Shown: positions 1-8,292, counted from the stretch's first letter. The stretch: 64,000 nt of DNA from Rossellomorea marisflavi (GCF_022170785.1 NZ_CP081870.1:1228001-1292000); one strand, 5' to 3'. The notes: generated by a model from the letters alone, not told the origin. Program-made: numbers and translations.

Positions 1-1
1 A

Positions 2-1540
2 GAAATCCAATCTCTTAAACAATCGATTACCGCCTTTTCTGGAATGGAGGAAGCACTGAAAGGAAAGGGTGGGAGTGCCATCCGCTCTTTTTATGACGAA
101 TGCCACGTACCCCTTCTTGATTTTATTGTGAAGTTCAGCAGTGAATACAAGTCCACCCTCGAAAAGATCAAAAGTGAACTAAGCACCCTCGAACCAAGCT
201 CAGACGGCTATATTCACCAACCCTTTCTCGATCAGGAACTCGAACAGAGCTTAGACCGCATCAAGCAGCATACAGAAAGCCTCGTTGCAGACGCCAACAG
301 TACGATCAGCTCCATTTCTGATATCGTCTCCATCTCCAGCATCCAGGATTCTTCCTTCATTCAAGGCGTCCAAAGCGCCAAAACGGAATTGACTGAAACA
401 GTCGACAAGCTGACTGAGTTCGACTCCAGCCAGTCGAAGGCACTCTCCACTGCTGAAGAAGACCTCGTCATGATGGAGAACTGGATCTCTGATATTGAGG
501 GATTGATGCAAGATGGGAAAGTGAACGTGAATTTCCCGACCACCGTTTGGAAGGAGTATGCAGAGCTCAACCCATTAACGAATAAATTGAATGGAACGAC
601 ACCTAATATAGAAGAACTCGAAATCAAAGACGATAAGGATAAAACCGGTGATGTAAACGGAGGCGCGAGTTCCTTCCTGCTTACAGCGAAGAAGAACCTG
701 GATCAATTCGATCAGCTGAAGTCCCGGGGAACCCTGTCGTTCACAAGTTTGAGGACCTTCTATGCGGCAAGAAAAAATGGTCTCAAGACGTATAAAGTAT
801 GGGATCCTAAGAAAGGTCAATACGGCTACCGCATCACCGCTACGCCTCAGGCCCTTCGGAAGCTTGGCGTAGAGCCGGACTCCCGCGCGTTTAAGGAATT
901 GATGCACGGGGTGCCGAAAGGTGGCAAAAAGCTTTCTCCAAAGCATCAGGAGATCGCTAAAAACAATACGGTCACCCTTAAATACGCGACACAAAAGAAA
1001 GGCCAGACAGGCTGGTCACCGGTAGGCGAGAAAGTCCTGGAGAAGAATCCGCATCTTAAGAATTGGAACAATAATGAGCTGTCTGCCAAAGACAAATTCA
1101 AGACCATCGGTAAAGCTACGGCAAAAGGTGTCAAAGACTCATATAAGGATATCGTCGACATCAAAGGCATTGCGAAACCCCTTCAAGAGAGCGGTCCTGT
1201 CAAAGGTGTATTAAAAAGCAGCTTGAAAGGCCTTGCGCCGATCTCTGCGGGACTGTCATTCTATGAAAACCACACAAATGCAAAAGCAGAAGGATTAACC
1301 GGTGCAGAAGCAACGAAGCGCGCAACAGTGGATACGGCCATTGACGTCGGGGTTTCAAGTGGTGTACAGACAGCCTTCACTGCAGCCGGTACGGCCCTTA
1401 TCCCGATTCCAGGTGTCGGTACCCTTGTCGGGATGGGCGCAGGAATCGCCGTGAATACCCTCTTGAACCATAAGTTCGGGAAAGATACGGACGGCAAAGG
1501 GAAATCCGCTATGGACGTAGTGAAAGGCTGGTTCAGATAG
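2..1540 (+). CDS. LXG-domain polymorphic toxin, type VII secretion substrate (5' end cut by window)
   Basis: The frame is open to the left edge, so the true start lies upstream; 512 residues are visible. The first ~200 residues are helical and match the back part of an LXG domain (SFYDECHVPLLDF, then a long coiled stretch), the module that sends these proteins through the Firmicutes type VII (Yuk/Ess) system. The C-terminal ~280 residues carry no nuclease or ADP-ribosyltransferase motif that I recognise. They end in a small-residue hydrophobic segment at 1370-1470 with a GxxxGxxxG glycine zipper (GTLVGMGAG, codons 1418-1444). Glycine-zipper LXG effectors of the TelE kind depolarise membranes, so a membrane-acting toxin is inferred. 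The next gene, 37 bp downstream, is a multi-pass membrane protein, as expected for immunity to such a toxin. Confidence 0.82.
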   Translation, partial: EIQSLKQSITAFSGMEEALKGKGGSAIRSFYDECHVPLLDFIVKFSSEYKSTLEKIKSELSTLEPSSDGYIHQPFLDQELEQSLDRIKQHTESLVADANSTISSISDIVSISSIQDSSFIQGVQSAKTELTETVDKLTEFDSSQSKALSTAEEDLVMMENWISDIEGLMQDGKVNVNFPTTVWKEYAELNPLTNKLNGTTPNIEELEIKDDKDKTGDVNGGASSFLLTAKKNLDQFDQLKSRGTLSFTSLRTFYAARKNGLKTYKVWDPKKGQYGYRITATPQALRKLGVEPDSRAFKELMHGVPKGGKKLSPKHQEIAKNNTVTLKYATQKKGQTGWSPVGEKVLEKNPHLKNWNNNELSAKDKFKTIGKATAKGVKDSYKDIVDIKGIAKPLQESGPVKGVLKSSLKGLAPISAGLSFYENHTNAKAEGLTGAEATKRATVDTAIDVGVSSGVQTAFTAAGTALIPIPGVGTLVGMGAGIAVNTLLNHKFGKDTDGKGKSAMDVVKGWFR

Positions 1541-1577
1541 CCGACATGTCGTTCAGAACAAAAGGGGCGTACCGCTT

Positions 1578-2429
1578 ATGTTAAGAGACTTACCTGAAAG
1601 TCATTTTTATGTGTTGAAAGGGCCATTCGAGAGCGGGCGGCAAAGCCCTGCTTCCCTCACACCCAGCCTGATCGTTTCGGTGTTCATCAGTTGGCTCCTT
1701 TACTTTTTAACCTACACCCTGATGGGAGATTCCTCTGCTTTCCCGGCAATCGAACTGGTGAAGGGTGCGCACTTCTACATCACCATCCTGCTTTCCATCC
1801 TGTGCCTGATGGCAAGCATTCCTTCATTCTACAAAAAGTATCAGAAGGCACAATACGCCATTAGCATCTTCGCTATCCAATTTCTCTTCGGTATCTGTAT
1901 GTATCTGATATCCATGATGTTTATCGGAACACAACAAGGCGTGACCGAGGGGAATATGACGACGCTGCTTCTGCTGACTCTCGGGGTCGGGGTCCTCCTG
2001 ATCGCCGTTACCGTCCTCCGCTTCTTCCGGCTGTTGAAAAACGGAGAATACATGTACGGATCGGCTAAGTGGAAAAGCCGGATGAATCTGGAGTTGAAAT
2101 CAAATGTACCTCTCGCCATCGTCATCGGCGTGAGCATCGTACTGATCCTTCAATATATCATACGGAATTTCAATGCTGATTCCCTCGAATTCTATATCAT
2201 CGCGCTCATGCCACTTGCGCTGTTTTATATGATGCTCTTCATTCTGCCGGAACAATTGGTTCTTCTTTATTGTAAGAGGAGATTCAACAGCTTTAACTTT
2301 GAAGCTGATGGCAAGACCCTGAAGCGTGATACGTCAAAGGGTGAAGCCCAATTTATACCCAATGCACCAACAAATATATTGGAAAAGAAAGTTTCTCCAC
2401 ACGAAAAGAAGAACAGCTGGTTTCAATGA
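1578..2429 (+). CDS. Six-helix membrane protein, proposed cognate immunity protein (paralogue 1 of 5)
   Basis: 283 residues with about six hydrophobic segments (roughly residues 25-45, 62-84, 92-115, 128-150, 175-195, 205-225). Family signatures shared with four downstream genes are an N-terminal ESGRQSP box and a C-terminal LPEQLVLLYCK box followed by FNSFNF. It alone has an extra polar tail of ~35 residues. It starts 37 bp after the LXG gene, with GGGGCG before the ATG. Its base composition matches the toxin gene: a 60-base sample at 1741 is about 55% G+C. Position and topology argue for immunity to the membrane-acting LXG toxin; this is inference, as I do not recognise a named family. Confidence 0.72.
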   Translation: MLRDLPESHFYVLKGPFESGRQSPASLTPSLIVSVFISWLLYFLTYTLMGDSSAFPAIELVKGAHFYITILLSILCLMASIPSFYKKYQKAQYAISIFAIQFLFGICMYLISMMFIGTQQGVTEGNMTTLLLLTLGVGVLLIAVTVLRFFRLLKNGEYMYGSAKWKSRMNLELKSNVPLAIVIGVSIVLILQYIIRNFNADSLEFYIIALMPLALFYMMLFILPEQLVLLYCKRRFNSFNFEADGKTLKRDTSKGEAQFIPNAPTNILEKKVSPHEKKNSWFQ

Positions 2430-2462
2430 AAATAAAAACCAAATGATGAAAGGGAGTAGGTC

Positions 2463-2912
2463 ATGGCTATCGAAAAGAAATCCTTACAATTTGATCATGT
2501 ATTAGTGTATAAGATGGAAGGCAAAATGGAGGACTGGCAGGAAGGCTTTGCTGTCATGGAGGAAGCAGAACTGGAACAGGTAGTATACAGGAACGGCCCC
2601 GTCATCTTTACATATGAAGCAAAGGGAGATAGCGGGACCTTTACGTATTATATGCCGGTGAATGACGAAGTTGAGCTTGCAGAAGACTCAGACATTCAAT
2701 ATGACCGCAGGCTGGACCTGAAAGATGCCCTCGTCTTAAGGCAGGCACAGGAAATTCAGGATTTCTCAACTGCCTTTGAACAAGTGAAAACGTATGGCGA
2801 AGTGAACGGAATCCCCCTCACAGATCAATTCTACTGTGTCCTCCTAGAGGTATACGGTGATATCATCATCGATCTCTATGTGCCGAGGAGTGTGCCTCAT
2901 GCTATTCACTGA
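2463..2912 (+). CDS. Small LXG-locus protein, DUF5085-like (copy 1)
   Basis: 149 residues, no signal peptide or membrane segment, so cytosolic. Alternating strands and helices (FTYYMPVNDEVEL, YDRRLDLKDALVLR, FYCVLLEVYGDIIIDLYVP) give the look of the small GyrI-like or DUF5085-type proteins that accompany LXG toxins in Bacillus; the family call is from memory and not certain. AAGGGAG lies before the ATG. It sits in the toxin operon between the first membrane protein and a second copy of the same type. It may be an adaptor, chaperone or second immunity factor. Confidence 0.6.
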   Translation: MAIEKKSLQFDHVLVYKMEGKMEDWQEGFAVMEEAELEQVVYRNGPVIFTYEAKGDSGTFTYYMPVNDEVELAEDSDIQYDRRLDLKDALVLRQAQEIQDFSTAFEQVKTYGEVNGIPLTDQFYCVLLEVYGDIIIDLYVPRSVPHAIH

Positions 2913-3348
2913 TCACACTCTGACTTATAAGAATGTAGCCTCTAAGCTTTACCGATTCGCACCCGAAGAATTGGAAATGGCCTTTGAAGACTTTGCTGGC
3001 ATCCTCGAAAACAATGGATACAACCCAACGGGCGATCTGTTCTTCTGCATCATGAGCAATCCTCTAGAAGACGAAATCATGACAGCCGAAATCTTCCTAC
3101 CGATCGAAGAAGATCGCATAGATTTACCTGAGAGTGAAAACGTTCACTTCAGAAGCTACTTCTACTTGAAGGATATGGTCATGTCCCGCGTGATGGAGAA
3201 CTTTGATGAATTCTCCCAATACAAGTTCTGGGAAATCGTAGAGTACATTGAACGAAGTGGCCAAACCCAATCGACACCGATGTTCGTTGTCTACAAGCAG
3301 TCACCTTCAGGTAAAACCTATGTGGAGATGAGTGCTGGGGCTGAATGA
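2899..3348 (+). CDS. Small LXG-locus protein, DUF5085-like (copy 2)
   Basis: 149 residues, the same length as its upstream neighbour and with the same plan: an N-terminal half ending in TAEIFLPIEED, then a FRSYFYLKDMVMSRVMENFDEF block that parallels YDRRLDLKDALVLRQAQEIQDF in copy 1. The start at 2899 overlaps copy 1 by 14 bp and has GAGGAG at 2885-2890, so translational coupling is likely; a longer frame from 2857 lacks a ribosome site. A strong terminator overlaps its stop codon, which closes the toxin operon. Function unknown; the pair may work as a heterodimer. Confidence 0.6.
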   Translation: MLFTDHTLTYKNVASKLYRFAPEELEMAFEDFAGILENNGYNPTGDLFFCIMSNPLEDEIMTAEIFLPIEEDRIDLPESENVHFRSYFYLKDMVMSRVMENFDEFSQYKFWEIVEYIERSGQTQSTPMFVVYKQSPSGKTYVEMSAGAE

Positions 3349-3390
3349 AAGAATAACCCCTGACAGGTTGTCAGGGGTTATTCTTTCATT
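3344..3390. terminator. Perfect 22-bp stem terminator closing the LXG operon
   Basis: Arms at 3344-3365 and 3369-3390 are fully complementary around a 3-nt loop, and the left arm contains the TGA of the preceding gene. It separates the toxin operon from the A+T-rich paralogue array. Confidence 0.85.
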
Positions 3391-3474
3391 CAACATTTGT
3401 TGTAGAAGAGAACTGAAGTTAAAAAAGTAAATCAGCTTCAGTAAAAATGGTCCAGATAGACTAGGGGTGGCTTA

Positions 3475-4239
3475 ATGTTAAGAAAATTAAGAGACAAAGA
3501 CTTCGAAGCTATTAGAAATTCTGCATTAAGCAGGCAAACACCTTCTAATTTAGCAGGTGCTTTCATCATTTGTATACCATTACTTTGGTTAATGTATTTT
3601 TTAGTTTTTTATGTAGCAGGTGATGCGACGGGATATGTCACGAATTACCCTTTATTTTCAGAAATGATGTTAATTTGTTTTTGGTTTACCGTAGTATTAA
3701 CAGGATTGATGATCGTGTTTACATTTCAGTACTTCTACATGAAATTTCAGAAGATCCAGTACATACTGGCAATTGTATTGTCTCATGCATTATTTAGCGT
3801 AAGTTTTTACTTAGCAGCACTATTCATTATAGGGAAGTCTGATAGAGTATCAGAGGATGTATTAACGAAGATAACCCTCATAAGCCTTAGTTCAATGGTG
3901 CTCGTTGTTATTGTGGCTATAATAAGGTTCATTATATTACTAAATAAAGGTGCATATCGAAAAGGTACTGCTAAGGATATTCAAAGGGCTAAGTTTGAAG
4001 GGTATTCTTATGTGCCAGCTGTTGTTACAGCTTCAACAAGCTTAGTTATCAGCCTGCAAATGATTATAAGTAGCTATGGTTTTCAGGGATTTAGAGAAAT
4101 TATAGTTATAGTAATTGGATTTTTAGTGGCACATGTTATGAGTTTTGTTCTACCTGAACAACTAGTGATTCTCTATTGTAAATATTGTTTTAAGAGTTTT
4201 AATTTTGATAATAGAGGGAAATTACATTTAATGGAATGA
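3475..4239 (+). CDS. Six-helix membrane protein, orphan immunity-like paralogue 2
   Basis: 254 residues with the same hydrophobic profile as the protein at 1578. It has the N-terminal SRQTPSNL box, a central LLNKGAYRKGT loop and the C-terminal LPEQLVILYCK box followed by FKSFNF. AGGGGTGG before the ATG serves as ribosome site. It lies beyond the operon terminator, and about 85 bp of its own upstream sequence could hold a promoter. It is strikingly A+T-rich: a 60-base sample at 3541 is about 30% G+C. That suggests transfer from another background. No toxin gene is next to it, so it is best read as an orphan immunity gene. Confidence 0.68.
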   Translation: MLRKLRDKDFEAIRNSALSRQTPSNLAGAFIICIPLLWLMYFLVFYVAGDATGYVTNYPLFSEMMLICFWFTVVLTGLMIVFTFQYFYMKFQKIQYILAIVLSHALFSVSFYLAALFIIGKSDRVSEDVLTKITLISLSSMVLVVIVAIIRFIILLNKGAYRKGTAKDIQRAKFEGYSYVPAVVTASTSLVISLQMIISSYGFQGFREIIVIVIGFLVAHVMSFVLPEQLVILYCKYCFKSFNFDNRGKLHLME

Positions 4240-4273
4240 AACCACTGTGGTTCATGGACTATGGTGAGGGCAT

Positions 4274-4317
4274 TGATTAGGAGAAATATTTGTAATGATT
4301 AGGAGAAATATTTGTAA
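4274..4317 (+). repeat. Perfect 22-bp tandem duplication between orphan immunity genes
   Basis: Two exact head-to-tail copies at 4274-4295 and 4296-4317, each beginning TGATTAGGAGAAATATTTG. Both contain AGGAG, so it could be a duplicated ribosome-site region, or a scar of recombination within the array. Confidence 0.9.
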
Positions 4318-4363
4318 GCACTGGTTTTGAAAAATGGGATCTCAGACTGGAGCTGTAACGTTA

Positions 4364-5143
4364 ATGACTAAATTACCTGTTGAGTACTATGCTGTATTAA
4401 GGAAACCCCTTGAATCAGGTAGACAAAGCCCGAAGAAGCTTGCCGAGGCTTTCCTACTAAGTGTTCCTATTGTTTGGTTATTGTACCTTGTAACTTTTTC
4501 AGTAGCAGCGGATTCTACAAACTATCCTAACGTGGAAAAAATTCGTACCACGCAGTTTATTATGACTGTAGTTGTTTCTATACTTGGGATTATATTTTCA
4601 TTTCCAAGCATTTATAGAAAAACTGGCTGGTTACAGTATGCATATAGCGTCCTATTAGCACAATTCACATTTACTGTGTACCCATTTATCAGTGCATTTT
4701 TCATTATGGGCCAACAGGAAAATGCAAGCCGTGAAATCCTTATAAAACTGACTTATTATGCAATAATTTTAGGTATTTTAGTACTCCTGGTTACTAGTAT
4801 AAGATTTTCCATCCTATTAAGAAAAGGGGCCTACAAAAAAGGGAGTAGCAGAGATGAAACGAGAAGCAAGTTTGAAAACAAATCCTACATACCAATTGCA
4901 ATAGTGGCTTCTACAGGGTTTGTACTTATTATGCAATATGCTATTCGGAAAATTCAATTCGTCTCTTTAGAAGACGCTATACTTACTTATTTACCGCTTC
5001 TTATTTGTTACGTATCCGTTTTTGTTCTTCCTGAACAAATAGTTATAACCTATTGTAAGATCCGATTTAAGGCATTTAATTATAATTCAAGAGGGTACTT
5101 ACACGATATAGAGAAAATAGAACTAAAAAGGAAAAATGTTTAG
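4364..5143 (+). CDS. Six-helix membrane protein, orphan immunity-like paralogue 3
   Basis: 259 residues. The ATG at 4364 is chosen because GGAG at 4349-4352 precedes it and because it aligns with the other paralogues (MTKLPVEYYAVLRKPLESGR against MLRDLPESHFYVLKGPFESG); an upstream in-frame ATG at 4334 has no ribosome site. It carries ESGRQSPKKL, LLRKGAYKKGSS and LPEQIVITYCK followed by FKAFNY. It is most like paralogue 4. A+T-rich. No toxin is adjacent. Same inferred role as the others. Confidence 0.68.
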   Translation: MTKLPVEYYAVLRKPLESGRQSPKKLAEAFLLSVPIVWLLYLVTFSVAADSTNYPNVEKIRTTQFIMTVVVSILGIIFSFPSIYRKTGWLQYAYSVLLAQFTFTVYPFISAFFIMGQQENASREILIKLTYYAIILGILVLLVTSIRFSILLRKGAYKKGSSRDETRSKFENKSYIPIAIVASTGFVLIMQYAIRKIQFVSLEDAILTYLPLLICYVSVFVLPEQIVITYCKIRFKAFNYNSRGYLHDIEKIELKRKNV

Positions 5144-5318
5144 TCTCTACAATGGAATGATGAATGGTGGAACCAACTCCAACTCTTTTAAAATCATACT
5201 CCTTACCATTCGCGCTAGGTAACCATGTACAGAACGCGGGACATAATTAAGATACATTAGTTGAAATATAATTGTTGAGAAGTACTTCAGAAATGGTCGG
5301 AAAACTTGGGGTGAAAAT

Positions 5319-6089
5319 GTGGCTGGGAAATTAACATACAATGACTTTGTCGTATTGAGAAAACCTTTTGAATCCAAGAGACAAAGTCCAAGTAATTTAG
5401 CGGCTATACTTTTATTGGGAATACCGTTTCTTTGGTTATTTTATTATTTGACCTTTTCTATTGCTGCGGAAATGACAGTATTTCCAAACGTTGAACAAAT
5501 GAAGAAAATTCAATTCAGTTTTACATTATTCATTTCTATTTTGTGTTTACTGTTTTCTGTACCGACAATCTATAAAAAACTTGAGTGGGTTCAATATGTA
5601 ATTAATACACTGTTTTCACAACTGCTTTTTTGTGTCTACCCATTTCTTATCGCCCTATATATTTTAGGGGAACAAGACAGTGCGAGCCTGGAGTCACTTA
5701 TGAACTTTACCTATATGGCACTTGCAATTGGTATCGTCATTTTTTTGGTGACTTGTGTTCGATTTTATCTATTGTTAAGAAAAGGTGCTTATAGAGAAGG
5801 AGGCAGCAAAGATCGAGTAAGAAATAGATTTGAGAAGTCCGATTACATGCCAGTTGTAATTGTAGCTTCAACGGGACTCGTTCTGCTCATACTATATGCT
5901 ATAAGAACAATACCCTCCGATTCTATTGAGGACTTACACCTGATCTATTTCCCACTGATCATTTCATATATGATGATTTTTGTGTTGCCGGAACAGCTCG
6001 TATTGATTTATTGTAAGCTGCGGTTTAAAACATTTAATTTTAACTCCCGCGGATACTTATATGATCCAGAAGGTGAAGGTCATCACTGA
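5319..6089 (+). CDS. Six-helix membrane protein, orphan immunity-like paralogue 4
   Basis: 256 residues from a GTG start at 5319, which aligns with the starts of the paralogues; TTGGGG lies 13-18 bp upstream. Signatures are ESKRQSPSNL, LLRKGAYREGGS, and LPEQLVLIYCK with FKTFNFNSRGYLYD. The near-identity of the last block with paralogue 3 (FNYNSRGYLHD) points to recent duplication of these two. About 175 bp before it are non-coding and show no clear gene remnant. A+T-rich. Confidence 0.68.
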   Translation: MAGKLTYNDFVVLRKPFESKRQSPSNLAAILLLGIPFLWLFYYLTFSIAAEMTVFPNVEQMKKIQFSFTLFISILCLLFSVPTIYKKLEWVQYVINTLFSQLLFCVYPFLIALYILGEQDSASLESLMNFTYMALAIGIVIFLVTCVRFYLLLRKGAYREGGSKDRVRNRFEKSDYMPVVIVASTGLVLLILYAIRTIPSDSIEDLHLIYFPLIISYMMIFVLPEQLVLIYCKLRFKTFNFNSRGYLYDPEGEGHH

Positions 6090-6205
6090 TTATTCGACAA
6101 AGACCATAGAATGCAGCGTAATGGCACCAGAAAGTTTTATTAAATGACTGACTATGTTAAGGCTGGACTTCTATTCTATATGTCCAATAGTTGAGGGGGG
6201 ATCTA

Positions 6206-6970
6206 ATGAAGTGGTTTCATGAAAAGGATGTAGAAGTGCTGAGAGAGTCACTGGCTAGCAGACAATCTCCAGGAGGTTTGTCTTCAGCTCTTCTTTTTAG
6301 TGTTCCCCTGATATGGTTGCTGTATTATCTCGTATTTCATTTAGCAGGGGAAGCCGCAATATATCCTCACATAGAAAAAATAAAAGAGGGATCATCGTGG
6401 TTTCTCATTTGTTTGACTGCAGCCATCATTATGTTCTCGTTTAAGAAAATCTATAGTAAGTTTCAGAAAACCCAATATGTACTTTCAATCGTTTTCTCAC
6501 AATCCCTATTTGGGATTCTACCTTATATGGCCGCAATATTTTTAGTAGGGGATCAACATACTATTACTCAGGGGTCGTTATTCAGCTTTGTATATAGTAC
6601 GTTGATTGTTGGGCTTCTAATCTTTGTCATTTCACTCATAAGACTCATCATTTCAATCATCAGTGGTTCATATAGAGCCGGTTCAAAAAAACATCAGACA
6701 AGGTCCAAAATGGAAAACCGTTCATATATAGGGATTGCCATTGTGAGTGGACTTTCTATTTATTATACCCTGCACTATTTGATTAGGAGTTTCGGTGGGA
6801 TTGGGTTCCCTTTAGTAGACGGCTTTATGATTCTGTTAGGACTACTTCTCTATTATGCCATGCTGTTTATCCTACCTGAACAATTAGCTATCCTTTACTG
6901 CAAAGCTGCATACAAAAGTTTTAATTTCAGTCCTATATCCGGGCGACTATATTCCATTGAGGATGTTTAA
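6206..6970 (+). CDS. Six-helix membrane protein, orphan immunity-like paralogue 5
   Basis: 254 residues. ATG 6206 is preceded by GAGGGGGG, while an in-frame TTG at 6191 would bury that ribosome site. It carries SRQSPGGL, a serine- and glycine-rich central loop (ISGSYRAGSKK) and LPEQLAILYCK with YKSFNF. It is the most divergent in the central loop. A rho-independent terminator follows at 7057-7087, ending the array. Confidence 0.68.
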   Translation: MKWFHEKDVEVLRESLASRQSPGGLSSALLFSVPLIWLLYYLVFHLAGEAAIYPHIEKIKEGSSWFLICLTAAIIMFSFKKIYSKFQKTQYVLSIVFSQSLFGILPYMAAIFLVGDQHTITQGSLFSFVYSTLIVGLLIFVISLIRLIISIISGSYRAGSKKHQTRSKMENRSYIGIAIVSGLSIYYTLHYLIRSFGGIGFPLVDGFMILLGLLLYYAMLFILPEQLAILYCKAAYKSFNFSPISGRLYSIEDV

Positions 6971-7056
6971 TCTGGTCATTTATGAAAAAATGGAAAATAT
7001 ATGAATATATTACGAAGAGGCTTTTGAAAGAATCAATATGAATAGTTAGCTATTCC

Positions 7057-7087
7057 ACCACTCTTCAGAATTAAAGAGTGGTTTTTC
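7057..7087 (+). terminator. Terminator after the immunity array
   Basis: Nine-bp stem (ACCACTCTT / AAGAGTGGT) with an 8-nt loop, then a run of T. Confidence 0.8.
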
Positions 7088-7096
7088 ATTTCCCCC

Positions 7097-7127
7097 TTTA
7101 CCTTCACGCAACGTCAACGTGTACAGT
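7097..7127 (+). promoter_or_regulatory. MerR-type promoter with 19-bp spacer and dyad
   Basis: A -35-like TTTACC (7097-7102) and -10-like TACAGT (7122-7127) are 19 bp apart. The spacer is filled by the dyad TTCACGCAACGTCAACG. Over-long spacers holding the operator are the hallmark of promoters untwisted by MerR-family activators, and TipA/Mta sites have the same ACG-TTGCGT look. Autoactivation of the next gene is inferred. Confidence 0.6.
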
Positions 7128-7145
7128 AGAACTAGGAGGTGCCGC

Positions 7146-7913
7146 ATGGAATATACAATAAAGAAGCTGAGTGACCTCGCGGGAGTCAGTACGCGGACAC
7201 TGAGGTACTACGATGAAATCGGATTGCTCTCACCGTCCAGAATCAATTCATCCGGCTACCGGATCTATGGACGTGTGGAGGTCGACCGCCTTCAGCAGAT
7301 ATTGTTTTATCGGGAAATGGGTATGGAGCTTGAAGGGATCAAGCTCATATTGGATGATCCAGACTTTGATTCAGTTGGAGCGTTGAAAGAGCATCGTAGC
7401 CGACTCGTCGAAAAGAAGAAACGTTTACTGAGGTTGATCCGTAATGTCGATCAGACGTTGGAGGATATGGGAGGAGGAACCGCAATGAGTGACCGGGAGA
7501 AGTTTGAAGGGTTTAAGAAAAAGCTCGTGGACGCAAACGAGAAGGAGCATGGGAAAGAGATCCGAGAGAAATATGGAGACGAGTCGATAGATGCATCGAA
7601 TCATCAGCTCCTGAGCACGGACAAAGAAACATATGAAGAAACCAAGCACATGGAAGAACAAATGATAGCCTTGCTAAAAATAGCGAATGAAAAGGGCGAT
7701 CCAACTGGTGAGGAGGCACAGGAAGCGGCGCGGCTCCACAAAAAATGGATCACCCGCCAGTGGGGTCATTACAATAGGGAAGCCCATGAAGGTCTTGTTC
7801 AGATGTATGTGGACGATGAGCGTTTCAGGTCATATTACGATAAGCACCAGAATGGTATGGCCGATTTTCTTCGCAATGCGGTGAGTCATTACTTGAAGAA
7901 TGAGGGGAAGTAA
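7146..7913 (+). CDS. MerR-family regulator with TipAS drug-binding domain (Mta-like)
   Basis: 255 residues. ATG 7146 follows AGGAGGT, and longer frames lack a site. Residues 1-70 form a MerR winged helix (YTIKKLSDLAGVSTRTLRYY, then GYRIYG). Next is a dimerising coiled coil with KEHRSRLVEKKKRL, then a C-terminal TipAS module of ~110 residues with the typical HKKWITRQW and YVDDERFRSYYD motifs. TipAS domains bind thiopeptides and other hydrophobic drugs; Mta of B. subtilis activates efflux genes and itself. No pump is adjacent, so the targets are probably elsewhere. Transcribed alone from the 19-bp-spacer promoter. Confidence 0.88.
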   Translation: MEYTIKKLSDLAGVSTRTLRYYDEIGLLSPSRINSSGYRIYGRVEVDRLQQILFYREMGMELEGIKLILDDPDFDSVGALKEHRSRLVEKKKRLLRLIRNVDQTLEDMGGGTAMSDREKFEGFKKKLVDANEKEHGKEIREKYGDESIDASNHQLLSTDKETYEETKHMEEQMIALLKIANEKGDPTGEEAQEAARLHKKWITRQWGHYNREAHEGLVQMYVDDERFRSYYDKHQNGMADFLRNAVSHYLKNEGK

Positions 7914-8091
7914 AACAACAATTTTAACTGAATAAGAAAAAATTCCGAAACCCCATTGCTATATCTCCCACTATCTGTTATTATTAAGTTAATTATTTTT
8001 GTTCGGTATATAGGGAGGGAGCAATCCTTCCACCTGAATTGAGCAATAATAGTAATAATTGTGGAGCACAATCCACGCAGGAGGAAATAAC
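7914..8091 (+). promoter_or_regulatory. Promoter and structured 5' leader of the cold-shock gene
   Basis: 178 bp with no gene. It has an A+T-rich promoter-like part around 7960-8010, then two small hairpins (GGAGGGAGCAATCCTTCC near 8014-8031, and GTGGAGCACAATCCAC at 8061-8076) just before AGGAGG. Long structured leaders that melt or refold in the cold are usual for csp genes. Confidence 0.5.
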
Positions 8092-8292
8092 ATGCAAGAA
8101 GGTACAGTAAAATGGTTTAACGCAGAAAAAGGTTTCGGTTTCATCGAAGTTGACGGTGGAGAAGATGTATTCGTACATTTCTCAGCTATCCAAGGCGACG
8201 GCTTCAAAACACTTGACGAAGGTCAAAAAGTGACTTTCGAAGTTGAAGAAGGCCAACGTGGACTTCAAGCTGCTAACGTTGTAAAAGCATAA
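8092..8292 (+). CDS. Cold-shock protein, CspA/CspB family
   Basis: 66 residues, a single OB-fold cold-shock domain. RNP1 is KGFGFIEV and RNP2 is VFVHFSAI, with the conserved aromatic residues all present. It binds single-stranded RNA/DNA and acts as an RNA chaperone in the cytoplasm. ATG 8092 follows a perfect AGGAGG at 8079-8084, and codon use is strongly biased, as expected of a highly expressed gene. Monocistronic, with its own terminator just behind. Which of the Bacillus paralogues it matches (CspB, C or D) cannot be decided by eye. Confidence 0.95.
   Translation: MQEGTVKWFNAEKGFGFIEVDGGEDVFVHFSAIQGDGFKTLDEGQKVTFEVEEGQRGLQAANVVKA

Noticed and set aside
5144..5318. Remnant of a toxin C-terminal cassette between immunity copies
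   Set aside because: No frame on either strand shows resemblance to the LXG toxin tail; the segment reads as plain non-coding DNA.
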